Assembly (NCBI RefSeq): GCF_020740795.1
Contig: NC_067285.1
Coordinates: forward strand, 37,333,318-37,397,317
Reading direction: 5' to 3'
DNA length: 64,000 nucleotides
Source: Apus apus
Lineage: Eukaryota; Chordata; Aves; Apodiformes; Apodidae
The translations under genes were made by a program, and so were the position numbers. The notes under the pieces are model-generated. The model was given only the letters and a program-made list of their open reading frames with translations. It did not search any database and had not been told where the DNA came from. Below, in pieces: positions 13,076 to 25,589 of the stretch. Each line of letters begins with the position of its first letter. The first letter of the stretch is position 1.

Positions 13076-13304
13076 CATTTTTGACCCAATGTGAAAGTTA
13101 CATTTTGAGATCTGCCGAGACCTGCAGCTTGTTACACTCCCTCATCAGTGCTGATGAAGAGGGAACGAGTTTTGCCTGACCTCAGCATCCAGGCAACAGC
13201 TTTTTTACCTGGTTGTGTGTCAGCAGCTCTGGTGGGCTAAATATAAATGCATCTCTTTTTAAAATCTTGAATAGCAAAGCAGAGGCTGAGCGTTGTGCTT
13301 GCCA

Positions 13305-13478
13305 CTGAGCACCCCCAGCTCTCCCAGCCTGTCTCCAGAGCAGAGCTGCTCCAGCCCTTGGATCATCTCTGTGGCTCCTCTGGACTCATTCCAACAGCTC
13401 CATGTCCTTCCTGTGTTGGGAGCTCCAGAGGTGGACACAGTACCCCACGTGGGGTCTCACCAGAGCAGAATAGACTAA
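13305..13478 (-). mobile_element. CR1 LINE internal fragment
   Basis: Only the ORF2 C-terminal and adjoining segment remains ('ccagctctcccagcctgtctccag' through 'ggggtctcaccagagcag'); both the tail and the 5' part are missing. Confidence 0.85.
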
Positions 13479-13652
13479 TATTACACTAACTTAGTTAAAA
13501 TTTCAATAATCTTCTTCATCTCACCACGCTCACCACATCTTCCAGTACAGACCATTTACCCATCACTTCATTTAGGGCATCGCTTGGTACCATTTACTCC
13601 CTGAAGGTGTTTATGACATCACATTGGCTGGTTGCAGAACTTACACAGGTTC

Positions 13653-13780
13653 CATCATTTATTTAGTGGCTTTATCCATGATACCATTTCGCATGACGTG
13701 GCCTCGTCAGCTCAGGGCCTTTGTGATACCCTTTTGGCATCATCTTGGCACCACGTGGCATCATTTATTCAGTGACTTTA
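13653..13780 (+). repeat. Short direct repeat in a degenerate 'catcattta' region
   Basis: The 22-bp segments at 13653-13674 and 13759-13780 differ at two positions. The surrounding 13540-13790 stretch has several weaker 'accattt' or 'gacatcac' echoes, suggesting a decayed tandem repeat. Confidence 0.5.
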
Positions 13781-14704
13781 CACCCACCCTGAAGTTCAGT
13801 GGGGTTTGCATTGACCATGACACTTTTAAAAGCCTTAGAAACAGAAACAGCAGGAGTGGTGGTTGCTCCAGACAGTCCCATGGGGCTTTGTCCCCACCCC
13901 CTGATGGTGGCTAGTGGTCTTCAGGACAACAGAAGTGGCAGCAGCCAAGTGACAAATCAGAATTAATTATGTTGTGAATGGAGTCAAGGAAAGGTGTGTG
14001 GTCTTCACGTGCCGTGGTTTAAAGAAGCTGGAGAGCAGGGCTTTTAATTGCAATGTAAATGGTAAAAGAGACCAAAATGTCCATTTCCAAAGGCTGCAGT
14101 AAGTTCTGAATCAGCTGCTTCGTTCTTCAAGCCAGAGATCAATGGTGAGACAGCATCATCTCAGACCAGCGATACTCTCCAGTTCTCTGCTGCAGACAAA
14201 GAACCATGTAACTGGAAGAGTGTAGAGCTTTCCTCTTGCTCATTTCAGGTCATTAGGAAAATACGTAAACTCATTTCTCTAATTAATCTGGTTTTCATGG
14301 CTGATTGCTCCTGATTAAAACAGCATGTGTCTTCGGGGGAAAATGCGTCAAAATCTGTAACAAAAGGAGAAGCACTTACCAGAGGCAGGGCAATAGCAAC
14401 TGTTTCCCTGTTTCAACAGAAGAGGAAAGAAGAATGAAAAAGAGGAGTGAAATACAGGAAAAGCAGGAAAACCAGACCATTCCAAGGAGACAGCAAGCCA
14501 CCAGTTATCCAGACTGGGCCCATGGTGTTTTCCAGAGGCCAGCAGAGCTTGGTGCAGGGCTGTCCACTGCAGAACATCCCAGCAGAGTGTCCCAGCTGGA
14601 CTGGGCCACTGCTCTCCCAGGGTCACCAGGACTGGATGCATCCATGGGCTTCAGGATGAGAAACAGGAGAGCCCAGGGCACCATCAACTAGAGAGTGTCC
14701 AACT

Positions 14705-15285
14705 AGGAGTGTCCATGAGGTTGGTGAAGGGTTTAGAGGGGAAGCCATACAAGGAGCGGCTGAAGGGACTTGGTCTGTTCAGCTGGAGAAGAGGAGACTG
14801 AGGGGAGACCTCATGGCAGCTCCTGCTTCCTCATTAGGGAAGGAGGAGGAGGAGGCACTGACCTCTCCTCTCTGGTGACCAACGATAGGCCCTGAGGGAA
14901 TGGTAGGAAGATGTGCAGGGGGAGGTTTAGGTTGGACATTAGGAAGAGATTCTTCACCCAGAGGGTGGTGGAGCACTGGAATGGGCTCCCCAGGAAGGCA
15001 GTAATGGCACCAAGCCTGACAATATTCAAGAAACACTTGGACAACACCCTTCAGGGACATGGTGTGAACTTTGGGCTTGTCCTGTTCTGGGGGGGGAGTT
15101 GGACTCAGTGATCCAGGCTGTCTGAGGAGCTGGATGAGCCACCATCCCTGGAGACATCTAAGAAGACAGATGTGGTGCCAGGGGACAGGGTTTAGTGGTG
15201 GATGTGGCAGAGTTAGAGTTAGGGTATTGGTTGGACTTGATGATCTTGAAGGTCTTTTCCAACCAGAGTGGTGCTGTGATACCAC
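14705..15285 (+). mobile_element. CR1 LINE 3' fragment with a compound tail
   Basis: The ORF2 remnant and 3' UTR are followed by two successive CR1-like ends: one at 'gttggactcagtgatccagg' and, about 130 bp later, 'tggacttgatgatcttgaag'. The same arrangement occurs at 27045-27430. Confidence 0.88.
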
Positions 15286-15984
15286 TAGGATACCATGTCA
15301 TTCTTTCAGTGGGTCCGCACGGCATTCCCTTCAGCCCTGTGCCGGGCGTTTCCCATCAGATCATGAAAGGGGTGAGAGGGCATCCTGGGGAAAAGGCTGC
15401 AGTTCAGTCATGCTGCTAAGCAGGTGAGAGTGGAGCCAGTGAGCAGCCCTGGGGCTGGGAGCATGATGGAGCCACTAGTTCCATGTCTCCTGGTGCCTCC
15501 AGCCAGCACCGCGCTTCCCCAGGGCATCCCGAGGGCAGCCGCAGCACATGGCAACCACTGGAGGTTATTCTCCCTGTTCCCATCACTGCTGCTCTTCTTG
15601 GGGAACACCATGTTTTCTTTTCAGGCAGTGGTGAGTTCCCTGAGAACAGCAGCTCCCAGGTTTTTCTCACCTTCATCCCCTTTTCTCCATCATTTTCGGC
15701 TCCGACACTCGGTGCTGCCTCCTCACTCAAGGAGTGAAACCCTGGTCCTGACCAGGCTTGCCAAAACCCAGCAGACATTCCCACACTGTGTGTTGCTCCC
15801 CACCAGAGCAGTCCCCAGTGCCAGTTTGTGGAGCGAATTGGTTTAGCTCTGCTTTTCCCCAGGGGGATTTCAGCACTTGGTGAGTGGAAAAGGAGGAGCA
15901 CGGCTGATGGAGAACCCCTTGTTGGAGGGTCATGAGCAATACAAGGAGCTGCAGACAGCAATGATACACCAGCAGCTCCACAGG

Positions 15985-16482
15985 GCCATTATCTGCAGTA
16001 TTGTGTCCAGCTCTGGAGCCCCCAGCACAAGAAGGGAATGGAGTTCCTGGAGAAATTCCAGAGGAGGCCACGAAGATGCTCAGAGGGCTGGAGCAGCTCT
16101 GCTCTGGAGACAGGCTGGGAGAGTTGGGGTGTTCAACTTGGAGAAGAGAACGCTCCAGGGAGACCTGAGAGCACCTTCCAGTGCCTGAAGGGGCTCCAGG
16201 AAAGCTGGGGAGGAGCTTGGGACAAGGGCAGGGAGTGAGAGGACGAGGGAGAATGGTTTAAAGCTGAAAGAAGGGAGATTTAGGTGAGACATCAGGGTGG
16301 GGAGACTCTGGCCCAGGCTGCCCAGAGAAGCTGTGGCTGCCCCATCCCTGGCAGTGTTGAAGGGCAGGTTGGATGGGGCTTGGAGCAGCCTGGGCTGGTG
16401 GGAGGTGTCCCTGCCCATGCAGGGGGTTGGAACCTGATGATCTTGAAGGTCCCTTCCAACCCAAACCTGTCTGGGATTCTCT
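15985..16482 (+). mobile_element. CR1 LINE 3' fragment
   Basis: Starts in the ORF2 remnant ('ttgtgtccagctctggagccccc') and ends in 'cccttccaacccaaacc' plus a short 'tgggattctctga' tail. The reading frame is broken. Confidence 0.9.
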
Positions 16483-18007
16483 GATCGCTGTGCTCTTGCA
16501 GGCTGTGCAAGGGAGTTTGGATCCGATTTGCTTTGTAACTCTTCTCAAACTGCACCTCACATGCTGCAGCCCTGGATTTTTCCCACGCTGCTGCTCCTTC
16601 AAAAATCTTTTCTTTTCTTTTGTTGTGTTGTGTTTTTTTTTTTTCCCCATGACATTAACATTTACATTAACTGTAAATAAATAAATGGAGACCTGGATTT
16701 GCATGGTTGCTGTGCTGCGTGTCTCTGCTTGCCCGTTTCCTTGTACCACTTGTGCTCATTCCCAAAAGGGTAAGATCCTGGTTTTCCATACGGACTTAGA
16801 CCCCTGGACCAGAGCCAACCCCTCCCAGCCAGCGCTGTGCATCCTCCTCCCTGCAGGCAGGGCCCGGGAGGGCAGGTCCTGCAGCACCAGGCTCTGCAGC
16901 ATTTGTGACAGACACTTCAAACTTCGTGTGCTGGTTTGGTTTGATGGGTTTTTTGGTACCGGGGGAAGGGCCCCAGGGGTGGCTCCGGTGAGAAGCTGAG
17001 AAGCTGCCCCTGCTCCAAACCAGCCAAGGAGCCACTAGAGGGACAAGAGATGCCTCTGCCATGAACACACAAAAGAACTGATGTGAGAGCTGAGCAGAGC
17101 AGCACCTAAAGAAAAGAGAAGAGCTGGGCTGGAGAGGCAGAGGGAGCTGGTGGCTGCTGAGGAAGAAGGGGCAGAAGGTGCCCGAGCAGCAGTTTCCCTG
17201 CAGCCCATGGCGAGATGGCAGCTGTGCCCCTGCATCCATGGAGGAACCTGGTGGGACATGCCCTGGGGGTGCCAGGAAGGGTGAACTTGGCCAGTGGACT
17301 CGGATGTTGTGGCCAGAGGACTCAGATTTGCTGCCCATGGCCTGGGATGGTGCAGCTGTGGAAGCCCCCGGGCAGGGGAGGTGCCTGTTCCCGAAGCCCC
17401 CGGGACTCTGCGGGCTGTGTTTGATTGGTGGGACATTATTATTTTTCCCCTCAAGTTGAGTCTGTTTTGCCCGGGACCTTAATGGGTGAAGATCCCTCCT
17501 TGTCCTTTGTCTCAGCCCAGGAGCTTTGTCCTCCTCACCCCAGAGTGTGTGTGGGGGGGGAGCTGAGTGAGCGGCCCCCGGGGCTGTTCTGTGTTGTCCT
17601 GCTGGGCACAAACCACGACACTTCAGTTACCTCAACCAGGCTGTTGGCAGGAGTTAGCAGAAGATGCAAACCTTGCTCTGTGGAATCAGCAGCACCCATG
17701 TGGGATTTCCCAGGGGCAGTCACACTTGTGCAGGGCAGTGAAATCACAGGAGAGGGGGGAAATGCCTTGGCAAGTGGTCAAGGCTGGAACTGCAGGGAAG
17801 AGCAGGTGTCCTGGGGCAAAGCAGGGTAACAGTTACATTGAAGGAAGAGAAATGGGTATTGGGAGCTTCACAGATGCAGAAGCTGTGAAGTCCCTGCTCC
17901 ATCCAACCATAGTCATTCAGGGATTCTCTGGGTCCATCTGCTGGGAGTAGTTCCCATCCAGCTCCTCAGCAAGACCTGGAGAAGGTCACCTCGAAACTGC
18001 TGTTCTA

Positions 18008-18820
18008 CCATAGAATCATAGGGTTGGAAGTGACCTCTGAAGATCATTCAGTCCAACCCCCTGCTGCAGCAGGAACACCCAGCGCAGGTCACACAGGAAC
18101 GTGTCCAGGTGGGTCTGGAAAGTCTCCAGAGAAGGAGCCTCCACAGCCTCTCTGGGCAGCCTGTCCCTAGGCTCAGCAAAGACGTTTCTCCTCATGTTGA
18201 GGTGGAACTTCCTGTGTTGTCACTTGGTGCCGTTTCCCCTCGTCCTGTCACAGGCACCACTGAACAGAGACTGGCCCATCCTGGACCCTGGGGTCAGATG
18301 TGCCATCACAGGGACCCTGGCAAGGGGGTCTCTGGCCCAACCCTGCTCCCAGCAGGGCCAGCACCGCAGCAGGTCACTGGGTCTATGCATTAGTGAGTCC
18401 ATCCCCAGGGTGGAGATCCTCCCCTGCTGGCATGGGGACAGGCTGTGTCCCTGGGACTGGGCTGTGTCCCTGGGGATGGGCTGTGTCCCCAGGGTCTGCC
18501 AGGGGTTCCCCCTCTGCATTTTGTGCTCCTGCCTCAGGCTCTCACTGTGCCCCTCCTTGCAGAGTCTGGCCCTGGTGGCTTCAGGACCTCTCTGGGCAGG
18601 GGGAGATGCTGTTGCATTTTTACCTCTTGGCCTCCAGCTGAGCAAGCCCAGCTCCCACAGCCTCTCCTCGCATGCCCTGCTCCCACCCACCACTGCCAAG
18701 ATGTCTCCAGACTCTTCTTTGGAGATCCCTTGGAGCCTGAAACTGGTCCCAGTACCCAGATGTGACCTCCCTAGTGCAGACCAGAAGGAAATGTTCCCCC
18801 TGTTAACCTGCTGTCCACCC
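18008..18820 (-). mobile_element. CR1 LINE 3' fragment, older subfamily
   Basis: The minus-strand tail is at about 18008 ('catagaatcatagggttggaag'), followed by 3' UTR and a diverged ORF2 remnant. The left boundary is clear and the right is uncertain. A short 'ctgtgtccctggg' tandem echo sits inside at 18441-18497. Confidence 0.8.
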
Positions 18821-20020
18821 TGTGTCCAGCTGAAAAAATGGGGTGGTGCCTCCAGCTCATCTTCAAGTCACCTCTTGGAGACCCAACACAAGCTGTCTGG
18901 AGTGCAACTGCAGGGCTGTCCACCTCTGCTGGGCCAGAGGATGGCACCTCCACGGTGTCTGAGGAGCAGTGAAACGGTCCCTAGAGGCTCCCAGTCCAGC
19001 TCTCGGGGGGTTTTCTGCTGAGCCCAGAGCTGTTGCAGTCACGTTGTGACAGCTCCTCTTCCTGCTCCATCCCAGGATCTGACCCTGGAGGCCTTTTTTG
19101 TTCCCAGCCTTTATTTCTCCTTCAGCGCAGGTGATTTGGGGAATTGCCATTTCCAAACGGTTTGGGGATTTCTCTCCCAAGCTGGATTTTCTCAGGTCTC
19201 CCTGTAGGGGCAGCACTTGCCTTGCAGGCCAGTCTGGAGGAAGAAAAAGATAGTTTAAAAACGAATTCCTGCTCCTGGGCAGTGCAGCTCTGAGCACAGG
19301 GAGTGACAGCAGCATGAGCCTGGGCCAAGGGGGGTTAGCAATCAGAGTTTCTTCTCATGTGCAACTCTCTGCCCAGAGGGGCTGAGTGATTTACGTCCTG
19401 TGTCACCATCCGAGCTCCGTTCCTCAAACTGGAGTAAGGTCTACAAATCGAGGCCACAATAATAAGAAGAAAAATGTTATGATTGTCTTGATCAAGTGTG
19501 GGCAAGAGTCTTGCTCTGGACTGGAGATCTCCAGAGCTCCCTTCCCAGCACTGCTGCTGTCACGCCACGGGCCAGGGGAATTAAGGACACCATTCAAACA
19601 GAATAAATCCCTGCCTGGGTCCCTCCATCCCTTTCAGGGAAACACCAGTTCCCCTGATAAGACAGACTGAGGTCCTCTTACCTACTGGTTAAACACATAC
19701 AGCAGAGGAATCTGTGGGACACCAGGTTCTCCACATGAGGATGAGCATCAAGCATCATCCCAGCTGCAGTACTAATACTTTTACTGGAACAACTCCAAGG
19801 TACAATAACCTGATGCTGCCCTTAGGCAAGGGAGAAGTGAGGAAGGGAGGACAGAAGCTGATGCTGAGCGTCCCGTTTTGATGGCAAATGTTGGTAACTT
19901 GAAGATGTACAACTGAAATCCAGGTGGAGCTGGCATATATTCCTTGAAGAGAACTGGAAAATTGTATAAACCATAAAAAAAAGTCAGAATCATGCAACCA
20001 CCTGCCTACTGCCAAGTGTG

Positions 20021-20272
20021 GGAGAAAGCTTGATCCCTATGGAGGGAGCCTGATCCCTGGGGAGAGAGCCTGATCCCTGGGGAGAGAGCCTGATCCCTGG
20101 GGAGGGAGCCTGATCCCTATGGAGAGAGCCTGATCCCTATGGAGGGAGCCTGATCCCTGTGGAGGGAGCCTGATCCCTGGGGAGAGAGCCTGATCCCTGG
20201 GGAGGGAGCCTGATCCCTATGGAGAGAGCCTGATCCCTGGGGAGAGAGCCTGATCCCTATGGAGAGAGCCTG
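20021..20272 (+). repeat. Minisatellite, about 12.6 copies of a 20-bp unit
   Basis: Thirteen consecutive units of 'ggag(a/g)gagcctgatccct(at/gg/gt)' keep an exact 20-bp period. Only the first and last units are clearly degraded. Confidence 0.97.
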
Positions 20273-20589
20273 CTCTATTTATGAAGACCATAAAAGAGGG
20301 TATGTACCATGTTTGGCCTCTTGCTGGTATCTAGGGTCACAGCTTTATACATTTCCTTGAAATTCCATGAGTTCAGACCCAATTTTATGGTAACTTCTGG
20401 CTAGGGAAGAGTTCAATGTCATGAACAGTATCTTTTAAGCTTCGAATGCGTCGTAAATCACAGCACAGAAATGTTTGTGTTTGGTTTGGAGTGAGACAGT
20501 GCAAGAAAATCCAATCTGAAGCCCCTAGAGTTGGCCAAGGCAAGGCTTGTTCCTGAAAGGTGCTGAGACACCAGGAAGATTTCCTACAG

Positions 20590-20893
20590 GAAAGGTGGGA
20601 AGGGACTTTGAGCAAGGGCAGGGAATGAGAAGACAAGGGGGGATGGATCAAAACTGGAAGAGGGGAGATGGAGGTGAGACACAAGGAGGAAATTCTGGAG
20701 TGTGAGGGTGGTGAGACCCTGGCCCAGGCTGCCCAGGGAAGCTGTGGCTGCCCCATCCCTGGCAGTGTTGAAGGGCAGGTTGGATGGGGCTTGGAGCAGC
20801 CTGGGCTGGTGGGAGGTGTCCCTGCCCATGCAGGGGGTTGGGAATAGATGATCTTGAAGGTCCCTTCCAACCCAAACCTGTCTGGGATTCTAT
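20590..20893 (+). mobile_element. CR1 LINE 3' end fragment
   Basis: Contains only the 3' UTR from 'gtgggaagggactttgagcaag' to 'cccaaacctgtctgggattctatga'. Confidence 0.9.
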
Positions 20894-21864
20894 GACATCC
20901 CAGTAACCTGGAGGAGACAAAGTGAGACATCACTCTGAGTTTTTGGGTAAAAATGCAGATCATGGAGATGGCACCACCTGAAGCTCAGCTCAACTCAGCC
21001 CCATCCAAAGACAAGCTGCCAGTGGCTTAAAGCCCTCTCACTAAACGGGCTGTGCCCATCAGTGCTGCACCACTGGCTGGGGACAGATTTGGGGCTGGGG
21101 GTTGTCACAGGGCTGTGCCAAACACCACTACCAGTGGTGGCTTTGCTGTCAGACCTGCTGGTGATCATTGTCTTCGCTGCACTCACTTTTATGGGGAGGT
21201 TGCGGCCGTGACCCGCTCCAGTCGTGCCTCCGCTCTGGGCTGGGAGCAATTATCTCCACAGCAGTGATTTGCTGAGTGTGTCACCATTGCCGGGTGTGAC
21301 ACCACTCCTGCGTGTGCACCCTTGGTGCAATAAGGATACATTATGATAAATAAACACCAGCAATAGCTTGCCTGGTGTCACCCACTGCCCCATGTCCCTC
21401 AGAGCTCAGCCTCGTACCCCAAGTGTTGCCATCATCCCTTGACTCCCACTTAACACACAGCAGCAGTAGCACAGGGCTAATAATGACAGTATTTAGCTAA
21501 AATACTAGAGAGCTGTTTTTAACTGAGTGTGGCGGGAGGTTTTGTGATGCAGGAAGGATGTTTGATGTGAATGTTGTGAGATCCATTCCGGCTGGGTGTG
21601 TTCATGAACACAGATGTGATTTGGGTGGCATGCACAGCAGAAATGGAGATCTCATTATCCCTGCAGTCACTGGCACTGCCAGAGGGAACCTGAGGGTCTT
21701 TAATCAGTCACTCTGCATTAGCATAACAGAGTTAATTGCAGTGAAGTAGAAGATGCTGATTAAAAGATTGTTTTCTCCATGTAAGACCTGCGACCTCCCA
21801 GGGCAAAATAACCAGCAGGCCAAGTTCTGCCTCTTGATTTGATGAACCCTTCTCAGGGACAAGG

Positions 21865-22306
21865 ATCTGACAGGGATCCACTGGAGAGAGTCCAAGGGAG
21901 GCTACGAGGATGATGAAGGGACTGGAACACCTGCCTGAGGAGGAAAGGCTGAGAGACCTGGGGCTGTTTAGTCTGGAGAGGAGAAGACTGAGGGGGGATC
22001 TAATGAATGTCTACAAACACATGAGGGCATCAAGAAGGCAGGGACAGCTCTTGTCACTTGTGCCCTGGGACAGGACGAAGGGAAATGGATTCAAACTGGA
22101 GCCCAGGAAGTTCCACCTCAACATGAGGAAGAACTTCTTTCCTGTGAGGGTGACAGAGCCCTGGGACAGGCTGCCCAGAGAGGTGGTGGAGGCTCCTTCT
22201 CTGGAGACCTTCAAGACCTGTCTGGATGCCTTTCTGAGTGACCTGCCCTGGTTTTGGTCCTGCTCTGGCAGGGGAGTTGGACTCAATGATCTCCAGAGGT
22301 TCCTTC
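21865..22306 (+). mobile_element. CR1 LINE 3' fragment, left part of a copy split by an LTR
   Basis: ORF2 remnant and 3' UTR up to 'gatctccagaggttccttc', where the LTR at 22307 is inserted. The tail resumes at 22934. Confidence 0.92.
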
Positions 22307-22929
22307 TGTTAGAAATGAAATGTAGTGTTGATTTTGCATTCGAGTGTTAGAAACATAGTGTCGGGTTTGGTTCACACACACACACATATATACTCTAGTG
22401 TTAGGAATATATAGTTTGTTTGAGATAAGTGAGATATCTGCACATCCCAATGACACCTGGGGTGGTTACTGCCCAAGAAACTGAGGGACTTAATTGGGCT
22501 CCATCTGGGGGATCCAAACACGGAGCAGGATTTATGGCCAAGATCAGACCAAACAAAGCCACTTTTATCTTGCTCCTCGGGGCAGGATGACACCAGTAGG
22601 TATAGATCATTTTGGTGATTGGGAAGACAGTCAAGGGGGCAAGAAAGGTCAGAGTTATACCTTACAAGGTAAAAAGTAACCTGCTAGAATGGAATGTATA
22701 AACGGGGGCAGGAAACTTCTAGGATAATTAGAAGCATCAGATAGGCTGTAAACCCTGGAGTACCCAGCCAGTGGGGAAACAGGGGAGGGAACTTTGCATC
22801 GGAACAGGGAATATAAAGTTATTCACCTTACTTGTTTAGGTCACCCATTCTTGCAAGAGTGTAAATAACCTGTGCTCCTCTGAAGGATCTGTGTGGGGCT
22901 GTTCCTTGGCACGACACACGTTTCTCACA
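22307..22929 (+). mobile_element. Solo LTR of an endogenous retrovirus (4-bp TSD), inserted in a CR1 tail
   Basis: The element starts TGTTAGAAATG and ends TTTCTCACA, flanked by CTTC at 22303-22306 and 22930-22933. Removing it restores an uninterrupted CR1 3' end (ggttc-cttc-caaccc). TATAAA lies at 22812-22817, and a (CA)n(TA)n tract is near 22372-22392. No internal retroviral genes are present, so this is a recombined single LTR. A 4-bp duplication is typical of class I (gammaretrovirus-like) elements; that class call is inferred. Confidence 0.92.
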
Positions 22930-22933
22930 CTTC

Positions 22934-22968
22934 CAACCCTTGACATTCTGTGATTCTGTGATTCTCCT
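22934..22968 (+). mobile_element. CR1 LINE tail, right part of the LTR-split copy
   Basis: 'caacccttgacattctgtga' followed by a repeated 'ttctgtga' tail continues the copy interrupted at 22306. Confidence 0.9.
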
Positions 22969-23397
22969 TCTGCCCACGTCAAGGAGGGAGAAGGTGGCTT
23001 TGCCTCCTGGAAGGCTGGCCTGGAGCTGTGGGTCTTTGCCTACACCTCGCAGCAGGAGGAACAGGGGTGCCCTGGGGGTCTGCCTGGCTTCCCGGCGTGG
23101 GGCTGGGTGGCTACAGACATCCCTCCTTGCGCTGGGAGCAGAGGGAGAGCCCCGCAGGACCATGCTCAGCTCTGCAACACGCCAGCCAGAGGGATCCCTG
23201 TTGCAGGAATGTTCCCAGTCCCAGCGACGGCCCCTGCTGGGGACCGTGCTCACCCACATCTTCCTTTCCCGAGCTGCAGGAGCAGCAGCCGAGGGGACAG
23301 CCCCGGGCTGGGACTGAGCTGTCCCTGCAACCTTCTCCACGCCAAATCCACCACATCACGGACTTAAATCTGCAGCAGGTTCTGTTTGAGCTCCTGT

Positions 23398-23610
23398 TCA
23401 CAGAAGCACAGCATCACCAAGGCTGGAAAAGACCTTTAAGACCACCAAGTCCAGCCTATGACCTGACACCCCCACATCTCCAGACCATGGCACTAAGTGC
23501 CACCTCCAGCCTGTCCTTGAGCACCTCCAGGGACGGTGCCTCCATCACTTCCCTGGGCAGTCCCTCCCAATGTCTGATCACCCTCTCCATGAGGGTGATG
23601 TGCTGTTACC
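23398..23610 (-). mobile_element. CR1 LINE 3' fragment
   Basis: The minus-strand CR1 end ('cagcatcaccaaggctggaaaag' on +) plus 3' UTR 'acctccagggacggtgcctcc'. Truncated soon after. Confidence 0.82.
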
Positions 23611-23814
23611 ACGGCACATCCTGGATCCAGCATTTGCAGAAGCATCATCCCTGTTTATCCTCCACAAAGCTACGTTGCTCTGGGCCACCTCCTGCAGGCT
23701 GGGCAGTGCTGCTTGTGTCCCTGCAGAATATCCAGGGATCAAACACTTCATTCCAGAACATCCAAGATCTGGGCCAGGATCACGCATGATCCTCTTTCAG
23801 AGGATCACAGTGTC

Positions 23815-24300
23815 ACTGGGTGCTGGACCTCTTGGGGTCCTTGCTGGAGCGTGTCCAGAGAAGAGCCACCAAGCTGGTGAAGGGGCTGGAGAGCAAGTCC
23901 TGTGAGGAGAGGCTGAGAGAGCTGGGATTGTTCAGTTTGAAGAAGAGGAGGCTGAGGGGAGACCTCATTACTCTCTACAACTCCCTGAAAGGAGGTTGTA
24001 GGGAGGTGGGAGTTGGGCTCTTCTCCCAAGTGAATAATGACAGGACAGGAGGAAATGGCCTGAAGCTGCTCCAGGGGAGGTTTAGACTGGATATTAGGAA
24101 GAATTTCTTTACCCAAAGAGTGGTTGGACACTGGAAGGGGCTGCCCAGGGAGGTGGTAGAGTCACCATCCCTGGAGGGGTTTCCAAGCCATGTAGATGTG
24201 GTGCTGAGGGACATGGGGCAGTGGTGGGCTTGGCAGGGCTGGGTTAATGGTTGGACTTTATGATCTCAAAGGTCTTCTCCAAGCAAAACCATCCCATGAT
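23815..24300 (+). mobile_element. CR1 LINE 3' fragment
   Basis: ORF2 C-terminal remnant ([20 protein letters not shown] in frame) then 3' UTR and tail 'aaaaccatcccatgattg'. Closely similar to the copy at 33590-34168. Confidence 0.9.
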
Positions 24301-24334
24301 TGCAGCCCTCTGCTGCTCTCAGCCATGCTTCTTG

Positions 24335-24670
24335 CAGAAGAGCCCCCGGAGATGACAGCCCTTTCCATGAAGAAATTGTTCCCAAGATCCAATCTTAACC
24401 TCTCTTGGTGTGACTTGAGGCCACTTCCTCTTGTTCTATCACTTGTTCCTTGGAAGAAGACACCAACCCCCCCTGGCTCCAACCTCCTCTCAGGCAGCTG
24501 CAGAGCCAGCAGGTCTCCCCTCAGCCTCCTGGTCTCCAGGCTGGACACCCCCAGCTCCCTCAACTGCTCCTGCTCAGACTGGTGCTCCAGCCCCTTCCCC
24601 AGCTCCCTTGCCCTTCCCTGGACACCCTCCAGTCCCTCCATGTGAGGGCCCCAAACCCAACGCAGTACAG
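24335..24670 (-). mobile_element. CR1 LINE 3' UTR/ORF2 fragment
   Basis: The minus strand shows 'ggagaccaggaggctgagggg' and ORF2-end remnants. The 3' tail itself is missing. Confidence 0.85.
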
Positions 24671-25154
24671 AGAGCCATGTTCACTGTTGCCAAAATTTCC
24701 TTCCAAAGTAGGTAGAAATAAACCCATATCCCTCCTTGCCCTGGATAGGAAGCCTCACTGGAAGCTTGACATGCTGGGTCTTTCCTTTTGCTGCCACTTG
24801 AAGCCTTTCTTGGATGTTGTCTGAGATGGTCCCTGTATCCTTCTCTGCCAGATGCTCAGGCCACAGCCACGGTCCAGGGATGCTGCTCCCACCACTCTGG
24901 TTGCCCCCCCCCCGTGTCCCAGAGCCACTTCTTACCACTGCAGAGATCACAGATGCCTCAAGATAAATCTCTTTATTTAGCTGTAATTTGACCTGAAATT
25001 GTTGATTTTGAAGATCATTGGGTTCACATCTGGCTGGGCACTCCTGAGAGGTCTCCCAGTCATGATGCTCCCTCTCAGCTGGCTCAGCCTGTTCAGTCCT
25101 ACCTCACCTCCTTGGAAAAGCAGCCCATAGCTGTCATCTTTCTTCTGGTCACTG

Positions 25155-25589
25155 TTATAAATTGAGGTCCAATAATTGACAGGAACCAGTCCTATTAATC
25201 AAATTAGTTTATTAAGCAAGCGGCAGCAAACAAAACAGCGCTGGGCGACCGGGGGAGTCTTTGCTCCGCCAGCGGCGCGCACCCACTTCCCGAAAGTAGC
25301 TGATTATATACTCTTCTGGTTCCCGTATATGTGTCATCCCTGGTATATTCTGTGTCTGAGCGACGTGTTGCTAGGGGGTCGGTCTTATCTCACCTCCTGG
25401 TGGTCGTGAGGCCGAAGGTTCCTCATCTTCATCGGTGTCCTATGGGTGACCCTTTACAGCTTATCGCACAACTTAACTCTTTGAAGTGTTAAAGTACACC
25501 AGATATCTGTGATTCAGATAACATTGTAAGTTTTTACAAGCCTTTAAGAAAACCTGATTTGATTAACAAACTGGATTTTATTTATTACA
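25155..25589 (-). mobile_element. Solo LTR of a second family (5-bp TSD)
   Basis: 435 bp bounded by TGTTATAAATT and TTTATTACA on the + strand, with perfect GTCAC duplications at 25150-25154 and 25590-25594. Read on the minus strand it shows a TATATAATC box (about 25310-25302) and then AATAAA (25213-25208) in the expected order. The 5-bp duplication is typical of ERVL-like elements, which is an inference. It is unrelated in sequence to the other two LTRs. Confidence 0.88.

Larger units (their letters stand above)
11800..14700. other. Intergenic stretch, no supported gene
   Basis: Holds the direct-repeat pair at 12085/12927, a T/G-rich low-complexity run at 12320-12400, a CR1 piece at 13305 and the 'catcattta' repeat. 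Otherwise unrecognised. Confidence 0.6.
16490..21860. other. Intergenic stretch between CR1 copies, no supported gene
   Basis: Apart from the CR1 copies at 18008 and 20590 and the 20-bp minisatellite, I see only chance frames. The frames at 16796-17611 (minus) and 18101-19021 (plus) are GC-driven or CR1-derived. Confidence 0.55.

Noticed and set aside
15209..15230. Telomere-like 'gttagagttaggg' (also near 27360)
   Set aside because: Part of the shared CR1 tail in both places.
18101..19021. 306-codon plus-strand frame
   Set aside because: Overlaps a minus-strand CR1 copy and GC-rich flank, with no domain and no splice signals.
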